A program made the position numbers and the translations under genes. A stretch of 36,278 bases of DNA, taken from contig CANGAC010000008.1 in the NCBI GenBank assembly GCA_947451425.1, positions 1 through 36,278 on the forward strand, in the 5' to 3' direction. This document shows positions 31,791 to 36,278 of this stretch, piece by piece (the first letter of the stretch is position 1; each line of letters begins with the position of its first letter). The DNA is from Bacteriovoracaceae bacterium (GTDB lineage Bacteria > Bdellovibrionota > Bacteriovoracia > Bacteriovoracales > Bacteriovoracaceae). The notes under the pieces are model-generated. The model did not search any database, was not told the DNA's origin, and saw only the letters and a list, made by a program, of their open reading frames with translations.

Positions 31791-33327
31791 TACAGAATAC
31801 CTCGTAAAAAAATCCAAAGTGGATCTGAACTACGCTTCTGATAAGAAGCCGGTTCACTCTGATACGTCTCCGGACGCAAAACCCCTTCCGAAAGTCACGA
31901 TTGACGGAAAGGCGTATGAGTTCAAACCGGGTGACACGATCATGCAGGTAGCGGAACGCTACAAAGTGCACGAAGAGATTCCGCGCTACTGCTATCACCC
32001 GTCAATGCCGATCGCCGGGACTTGCCGGATGTGTACGGTAGAAGTGGAGAAAGCTCCGAAGCTCATGACGTCTTGTTCAACTCCTGCTGCTGACGGCATG
32101 GTTGTTCATACACGTTCAGAAAAAGTCATGAAGTCCCGCACGGGAGTCATGGACTTCCTTCTCACAAACCATCCGCTTGATTGTCCGGTTTGCGACAAGG
32201 CGGGTGAGTGCTCACTTCAGGATTACAATTTCGAGTACGGTCCTTCGAAGTCAAACTTCAAGGAAGAGAAGCGCGTTTACGAAGAAGCCACGACGAAAGC
32301 TCTCTCAGATAAAATCACTCTTAACATGAACCGCTGTGTTCACTGTGAGCGCTGTGTACGCTTCACAGATGATGTGACAAAAACCAATGACCTCGTGATG
32401 GTGAACCGCGGCTGGCACAAAGAGCTTGAGGCCACTGATCCTGAAAAGGGTCTCACGAATGATTACCAAGGGTGTCTCACGGACTTCTGTCCGGTGGGAG
32501 CTCTGACGATGAACGATTTCCGCTTCCAGAAGCGCGCCTGGTTCCTCGATAAGAAAGCTTCTGTCTGTGACCGCTGCTCGAAGGGTTGTAACATCGAAGT
32601 CCATTCTGACCAGAACATCGTTTACAGATATGTACCGATTCACAATGAAATGGTGAACGGTCACTGGATGTGTGACGAAGGCCGCGTGTCTTATAATGAT
32701 CTCATGGATCCGATGCGTGTGATTGCTCCGCTCCTGAAGCATGACGGACAACTTCACGCGACTTCCTACGAAACAGTTCTCTCTGAGATGATTGCCCATG
32801 TGAATGGTGCGGGCTCAGTGGACCTTATCGTCGGAACTGATTCCACTCGTGAAGAAGCAAACTTACTGAAAGAAAAAGTGCCGGGTCTTCTCGGTCGCAC
32901 CGTAAAAGTTTCTTATTACAATGGAACTCACGGCGTTCAGACTTCGAAAGATGACAAGGCCCTCGATCATCTTCTCCGGAAGCTTGATCACACGGCGAAT
33001 ACCCGTGGTGTGGAAGACGAAGGGATTTCGGTTCTCGCTAACGGAGAGTCGAACGCAGACGTCGTGATTTACTTCCGTAACGGCCGGGCGGCAGTTCCGA
33101 AATTTAAATCAGGGGCGAAAGTCATTCTCTGGGGTGTGTGGAACTTAAATGAAGTGAAGAGCATTCCAGGTGTTGTCGGAATCATCCCGGGTCTTTCGAC
33201 CGTGGAGAAATCCGGTTCTTATAAGAACGTCGATGGAATCGTTCAAAAATTCCACCCGGCGATCCAGCACAAGGGAACAGCTGTTGCTGCTCATGATGTC
33301 GTTAATCTTCTCGCGAGGATGAAATAA
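31783..33327 (+). CDS. nuoG: NADH-quinone oxidoreductase subunit G, compact form
   Basis: A 514-residue 75-kDa-type subunit, much shorter than the roughly 900 of E. coli. All cluster ligands are visible: [2Fe-2S] Cys70, 81, 84, 98; N5 His130, Cys134, 137, 143; N4 Cys185, 188, 191, 236; and the optional N7 site Cys262, 265, 269, 297. The molybdopterin-like domain after residue 300 is strongly reduced. There is a 35-residue N-terminal extension. The ATG at 31783 follows AAGGTG and overlaps nuoF by eight bases. The stop overlaps the nuoH start, so the short length is not an edge effect. Confidence 0.94.
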   Translation: MSNTEYLVKKSKVDLNYASDKKPVHSDTSPDAKPLPKVTIDGKAYEFKPGDTIMQVAERYKVHEEIPRYCYHPSMPIAGTCRMCTVEVEKAPKLMTSCSTPAADGMVVHTRSEKVMKSRTGVMDFLLTNHPLDCPVCDKAGECSLQDYNFEYGPSKSNFKEEKRVYEEATTKALSDKITLNMNRCVHCERCVRFTDDVTKTNDLVMVNRGWHKELEATDPEKGLTNDYQGCLTDFCPVGALTMNDFRFQKRAWFLDKKASVCDRCSKGCNIEVHSDQNIVYRYVPIHNEMVNGHWMCDEGRVSYNDLMDPMRVIAPLLKHDGQLHATSYETVLSEMIAHVNGAGSVDLIVGTDSTREEANLLKEKVPGLLGRTVKVSYYNGTHGVQTSKDDKALDHLLRKLDHTANTRGVEDEGISVLANGESNADVVIYFRNGRAAVPKFKSGAKVILWGVWNLNEVKSIPGVVGIIPGLSTVEKSGSYKNVDGIVQKFHPAIQHKGTAVAAHDVVNLLARMK

Positions 33328-34403
33328 TGGACTTCGAAACAATTTTTCCCTTCGCCCAATTAGCGGCGAAGATTGCCTTCGTGGTGGGACTCGCTCTCGG
33401 AGTGGTTCCTATCATGGTGTGGTTTGAGCGCCGGGGTGCTGCGTGGATGCAGGGTCGGGTAGGACCTAACCGTGTCGGGCCATTTGGTCTTCTTCAGCCT
33501 CTCGCGGACGTGATCAAATTCTTCCACAAGGAAGACTTCACACCGAGAAACGCCAATAAGTTTTACTACTACCTCGCACCGATGATGGCGCTCATTGCTC
33601 CTCTTTGTGCGATGTCGGTCATTCCTTTCGGCTCACACATCGTGGTCGAAGGAAAAACGGTCGTTCTTCAGATCGCTGAGATGGATGCCGGAGTTCTCTT
33701 CATCCTCGCCTTTGCGGGTCTTGAAGTTTATCCGATCATTCTCGCGGGATGGGCGTCGCGGAACAAGTACTCCGTTCTCGGGGCACTTCGCGGATCTTCG
33801 CAGATCGTTTCTTACGAAATCTCCATGGGTCTCTCGCTTCTATCCATGCTCATTGTCTATGGTTCTGTGAATCCACATGACATGGTGGCCTGGCAGTCTG
33901 AAAACTGGTGGGGCTTTCTCATGAATCCATTCGGAGCACTCGTGTTCTGGATTTCGATCTTCGCAGAAACAAACCGCCTTCCATTCGATTTACCAGAAGG
34001 GGAATCAGAACTCGTGGCCGGTTATCACCTTGAGTACGGAGCGATGAAATTCGCGCTCTTTTTCATGGCGGAATACGTCGCGATGATCATGGCTTCGGCC
34101 CTTATCTCGACACTCTTTTTCGGTGGCTACGGCATTCTTCCGGGCATGCAGATGCTCATCGATATGATTGTGAATCACTTCGGTTTCAGTGCAGTAGGAG
34201 CTCAGAACACTCTGGCCGCGTTCCAGGTTCTGTCTCTTGTTTCGAAAGTTGCCTTCTTTATGTTCATGTTCGTGTGGGTTCGCTGGACGCTTCCAAGATT
34301 CCGTTTCGATCAGCTGATGGATCTCGGTTGGAAAATCCTCTTCCCGCTTTCGTTAATTAACCTGGTAGTAGTGACACTCGCTGTTTACTACTTCAATTCA
34401 TAG
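33327..34403 (+). CDS. nuoH: NADH-quinone oxidoreductase subunit H
   Basis: A 358-residue membrane subunit with about eight transmembrane helices that joins the peripheral and membrane arms and lines the quinone chamber. Signatures include WFERRGAAWMQGRVGPNRVG, ETNRLPFDLPEGESELVAG and the acidic loop residues after it. The ATG shares one base with the nuoG stop (TAATG). Confidence 0.97.
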   Translation: MDFETIFPFAQLAAKIAFVVGLALGVVPIMVWFERRGAAWMQGRVGPNRVGPFGLLQPLADVIKFFHKEDFTPRNANKFYYYLAPMMALIAPLCAMSVIPFGSHIVVEGKTVVLQIAEMDAGVLFILAFAGLEVYPIILAGWASRNKYSVLGALRGSSQIVSYEISMGLSLLSMLIVYGSVNPHDMVAWQSENWWGFLMNPFGALVFWISIFAETNRLPFDLPEGESELVAGYHLEYGAMKFALFFMAEYVAMIMASALISTLFFGGYGILPGMQMLIDMIVNHFGFSAVGAQNTLAAFQVLSLVSKVAFFMFMFVWVRWTLPRFRFDQLMDLGWKILFPLSLINLVVVTLAVYYFNS

Positions 34404-34412
34404 GAGGACTTG

Positions 34413-34937
34413 ATGGCAACCATTAACGTCTCCAAGAAATACACGGCCCGGGAAAAAGCTTATATCCCGGCCATCCTCATCGGGATGAAGATCACGATGA
34501 AGCGCTTTATCCAGGGATTTCTTTTCCGGAAGCATGACACGATCATGTACCCGGAGCAGAGAAGAAAATATTCTGACCGCTTCAGAGGCGCCCACTTTAT
34601 TTCCGTCGACTCTAACAAGACAGAGAACTGTACGGCGTGCTTCCTGTGCGAAACGATCTGTCCGGCCGAGTGTATCCACATCGTGGCCGACGAAAGAGAA
34701 GACGAACAGAATCCGTATGGCGTGAAGAAAGAGAAGAAGCCTGTGAGCTTTGACATCGATCTTCTTCGCTGCTGCTTCTGTGGTTTCTGCGAAGAAGCCT
34801 GTCCGAAAGACGCCATCAAGATGAGTGGGAATTATGAAATGGCCACCTCTTCACGCGAAGAGGCCATTGTGGATCTCGATCAGTTAAAGCGCCCGATGAA
34901 TGGCCGCCATGAACTGAATGAGGGGAAGAAGAAATGA
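34413..34937 (+). CDS. nuoI: NADH-quinone oxidoreductase subunit I
   Basis: A 174-residue ferredoxin-like subunit carrying the [4Fe-4S] clusters N6a and N6b. The two ligand sets are Cys73, 76, 79, 83 and Cys120, 123, 126, 130, each also followed by proline. An amphipathic N-terminal helix docks on the membrane arm. The ATG at 34413 is chosen because GGAGG lies five bases upstream. The stop overlaps nuoJ (ATGA). Confidence 0.96.
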   Translation: MATINVSKKYTAREKAYIPAILIGMKITMKRFIQGFLFRKHDTIMYPEQRRKYSDRFRGAHFISVDSNKTENCTACFLCETICPAECIHIVADEREDEQNPYGVKKEKKPVSFDIDLLRCCFCGFCEEACPKDAIKMSGNYEMATSSREEAIVDLDQLKRPMNGRHELNEGKKK

Positions 34938-35455
34938 GCCCGGTACTAGTCATTCTCGCAGCGATCTCTGCGATTCTTGCGATCACGATGTTATTTGCCA
35001 AAAATCCGATTACTTCAGCGATGTGCCTTCTCGGTGTTCTCATCATGACGGCCGGGATGTACGGCATGATCGGTGAGCACCTGGTAGCAACGATTCAGCT
35101 CGTGGTTTACGCCGGTGCCATCATGGTTCTCTTTATCTTCTCCATCATGCTTCTGAACCTCAATACGGAAGAGACGGATTATAAAGACAAACCCATGGTT
35201 TTCGCCGGAGCACTCGCTCTTGGTGTGGCCGCGTTTGCCGGGATCGGGACCGCCATCTGGAATCACTTCCAGGCCGGTGAAGTTGTGACGAAAGGTCAGT
35301 TCAGTGCTGAGGTGGTGAAAAACCTCGGGGGAAATACCAAGGTTCTTTCTCACTCTCTCTTTACCCAATATTTTGTTTCTTTCGAAGTCATCTCGTTGGC
35401 CCTGCTCGTTGCAGTCGTCGGCGCAGTTGTTCTTGCGAAGAGAAAGTTTGATTAA
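34934..35455 (+). CDS. nuoJ: NADH-quinone oxidoreductase subunit J
   Basis: A 173-residue membrane subunit with about five transmembrane helices. VATIQLVVYAGAIMVLFIFS is the conserved NuoJ helix 3, important for the active-deactive change and proton path. Its start overlaps nuoI by four bases; nuoK follows after nine bases. Confidence 0.95.
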   Translation: MSPVLVILAAISAILAITMLFAKNPITSAMCLLGVLIMTAGMYGMIGEHLVATIQLVVYAGAIMVLFIFSIMLLNLNTEETDYKDKPMVFAGALALGVAAFAGIGTAIWNHFQAGEVVTKGQFSAEVVKNLGGNTKVLSHSLFTQYFVSFEVISLALLVAVVGAVVLAKRKFD

Positions 35456-35464
35456 GGTATCACC

Positions 35465-35767
35465 ATGACAAACGAAATCCTGCTTCAACTTCTTGCTGCT
35501 TTCCTCTTCACGATGGGAATGCTGGTTGTTCTCATGAGAAGAGACACCATCATGATCCTCATGGGGATCGAGCTTCTCCTGAACGCCGCGAATCTTTCGA
35601 TGGTTGCTTTTTCTAAGGCCAACCACATGATCGATGGCCAGCTTCAGGTTTTCTTCGTGATCACCATTGCCGCTGCAGAATCCGCGATCGGTCTTTCGAT
35701 CCTCGTGAACCTGTACCGGAACTTTGGTTCTATTAAAACGCAAAGTGCGACTACCCTTAAAGGATAA
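35465..35767 (+). CDS. nuoK: NADH-quinone oxidoreductase subunit K
   Basis: A 100-residue membrane subunit with three helices, homologous to MrpC. The two buried glutamates of the proton channel are present in GIELLLNAANL and AAAESAIGL. The length is exactly typical. It sits between nuoJ and nuoL as in most nuo operons. Confidence 0.96.
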   Translation: MTNEILLQLLAAFLFTMGMLVVLMRRDTIMILMGIELLLNAANLSMVAFSKANHMIDGQLQVFFVITIAAAESAIGLSILVNLYRNFGSIKTQSATTLKG

Positions 35768-35772
35768 GACCT

Positions 35773-36278
35773 GTGGATACGATCAACTCTATTCTTCCGC
35801 TGCTTATTTTACTCTCACCACTCGTTGGATTCTTTATCAATGGTGTGGTCCTTCCTCTGAAGTATAAAGGATTCGCGAAAACCGGACCTGATACAGCGGG
35901 TGGGATTGCGACCATGTTCATTGCCGCAAGTTTCGTGATGGGGCTTCTGGCCTTCTCAAAACTTCATGGAGAAAATCCGGCCGTCGTGAACTACGCTTAC
36001 CAGTGGTTTGACTTCGGCGGTCTCAAGGTCGCTTTTGAACTCAGGATCGATAAGCTCTCGGGAATTCTTGTTCTTATCATTTCCGGGATCGGGACTCTCA
36101 TTCACCTTTACTCAACTTCGTACATGCACGATGAAGAATGTGTCGGGAGATACTTCTCTTACTTAAATCTTTTCTGCTTCAACATGCTTCTTCTCGTGAT
36201 GGGTGCCAACCTTCCGCTCCTCTTCTTCGGATGGGAAGGAGTGGGACTGTGTTCGTACCTCCTGATCGGTTTCTGGTA
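35773..36278 (+). CDS. nuoL: NADH-quinone oxidoreductase subunit L, 5' part (window edge)
   Basis: The first 168 codons of the large antiporter-like proton-pumping subunit; the gene continues beyond the right edge. After two hydrophobic helices, the sequence FELRIDKLSGILVLIISGIG and HDEECVGRYFSYLNLF, then FFGWEGVGLCSYLLIGFW, match NuoL, including the conserved glutamate of helix 5. The start is GTG, with AGGA eight bases upstream and five bases after the nuoK stop. Confidence 0.94.
   Translation, partial: MDTINSILPLLILLSPLVGFFINGVVLPLKYKGFAKTGPDTAGGIATMFIAASFVMGLLAFSKLHGENPAVVNYAYQWFDFGGLKVAFELRIDKLSGILVLIISGIGTLIHLYSTSYMHDEECVGRYFSYLNLFCFNMLLLVMGANLPLLFFGWEGVGLCSYLLIGFW

Noticed and set aside
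35015-35743. 242-codon open frame on the minus strand over nuoJ-nuoK
   Set aside because: It is antisense to two certain complex I genes and has a His/Asp/Arg-biased composition typical of a shadow frame.
1-36278. tRNA, rRNA, CRISPR, insertion sequence or prophage
   Set aside because: No cloverleaf, repeated spacer array, transposase or phage-like gene was recognised; gaps between genes are all short.

Overview
This window looks like a Gram-negative chromosome. It carries an outer-membrane lipoprotein of LPS export (LptE), an Mla/MCE lipid-transport set, a type II fatty acid synthesis cluster and a NuoA-type complex I operon. The exonuclease-DinG fusion, the MCE protein with a barrel-like tail and the GYF_2-like membrane protein remind me of Bdellovibrionota (Bacteriovorax/Peredibacter-like bacteria). 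That placement is an inference from content, not from a marker gene. Coding density is very high and no stretch over 300 bases lacks a gene. I see no tRNA, rRNA, CRISPR array, insertion sequence or prophage gene.

Layout. (1) 1-4696, minus strand: a yceD-rpmF-fabH-fabD-fabG-acpP-fabF cluster for membrane lipid synthesis. Intrinsic terminators sit after rpmF and after acpP, and fabF runs off the left edge. (2) 4760-5284: a shikimate-kinase-like gene, followed by a 27-bp near-perfect inverted repeat. (3) 5388-13227, plus strand: a pseudo-receiver-like protein of unknown role, alanine racemase, MlaE permease, MlaF ATPase and an MCE protein with a probable C-terminal beta-barrel. Next come a GYF_2-like membrane protein and a downstream reading frame joined by an A10 run, then a TrmN6-like methyltransferase. 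(4) 13209-13727, minus: DciA. (5) 13780-18941, plus: lptE, holA and two tandem exported proteins that I suspect are TULIP/BPI-like lipid-binding proteins. (6) 18935-22031, minus: a membrane protein, BolA, monothiol glutaredoxin, protoporphyrinogen oxidase and a SAM methyltransferase, suggesting iron-sulfur/heme handling. (7) 22141-24999, plus: exonuclease-DinG helicase. (8) 24996-26940, minus: an unknown protein, a PAP2 phosphatase and an exported alpha/beta hydrolase. (9) 27082 to the right edge, plus: nuoABCDEFGHIJK and the start of nuoL.

How the parts relate. Much of the left half serves the cell envelope: fatty acids, peptidoglycan D-alanine, phospholipid transport, LPS assembly and possibly periplasmic lipid carriers. 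The most interesting single signal is at 11563-11573. There an in-frame A_AAA_AAG slippery heptamer lies directly before a stop codon, and the -1 frame stays open into a 346-codon ORF that has no good ribosome site of its own. This suggests a frameshifted 586-residue product made just downstream of the MCE genes, or alternatively a homopolymer sequencing error. Start codons were moved from the longest possible frame where a Shine-Dalgarno site or signal peptide argued for it.
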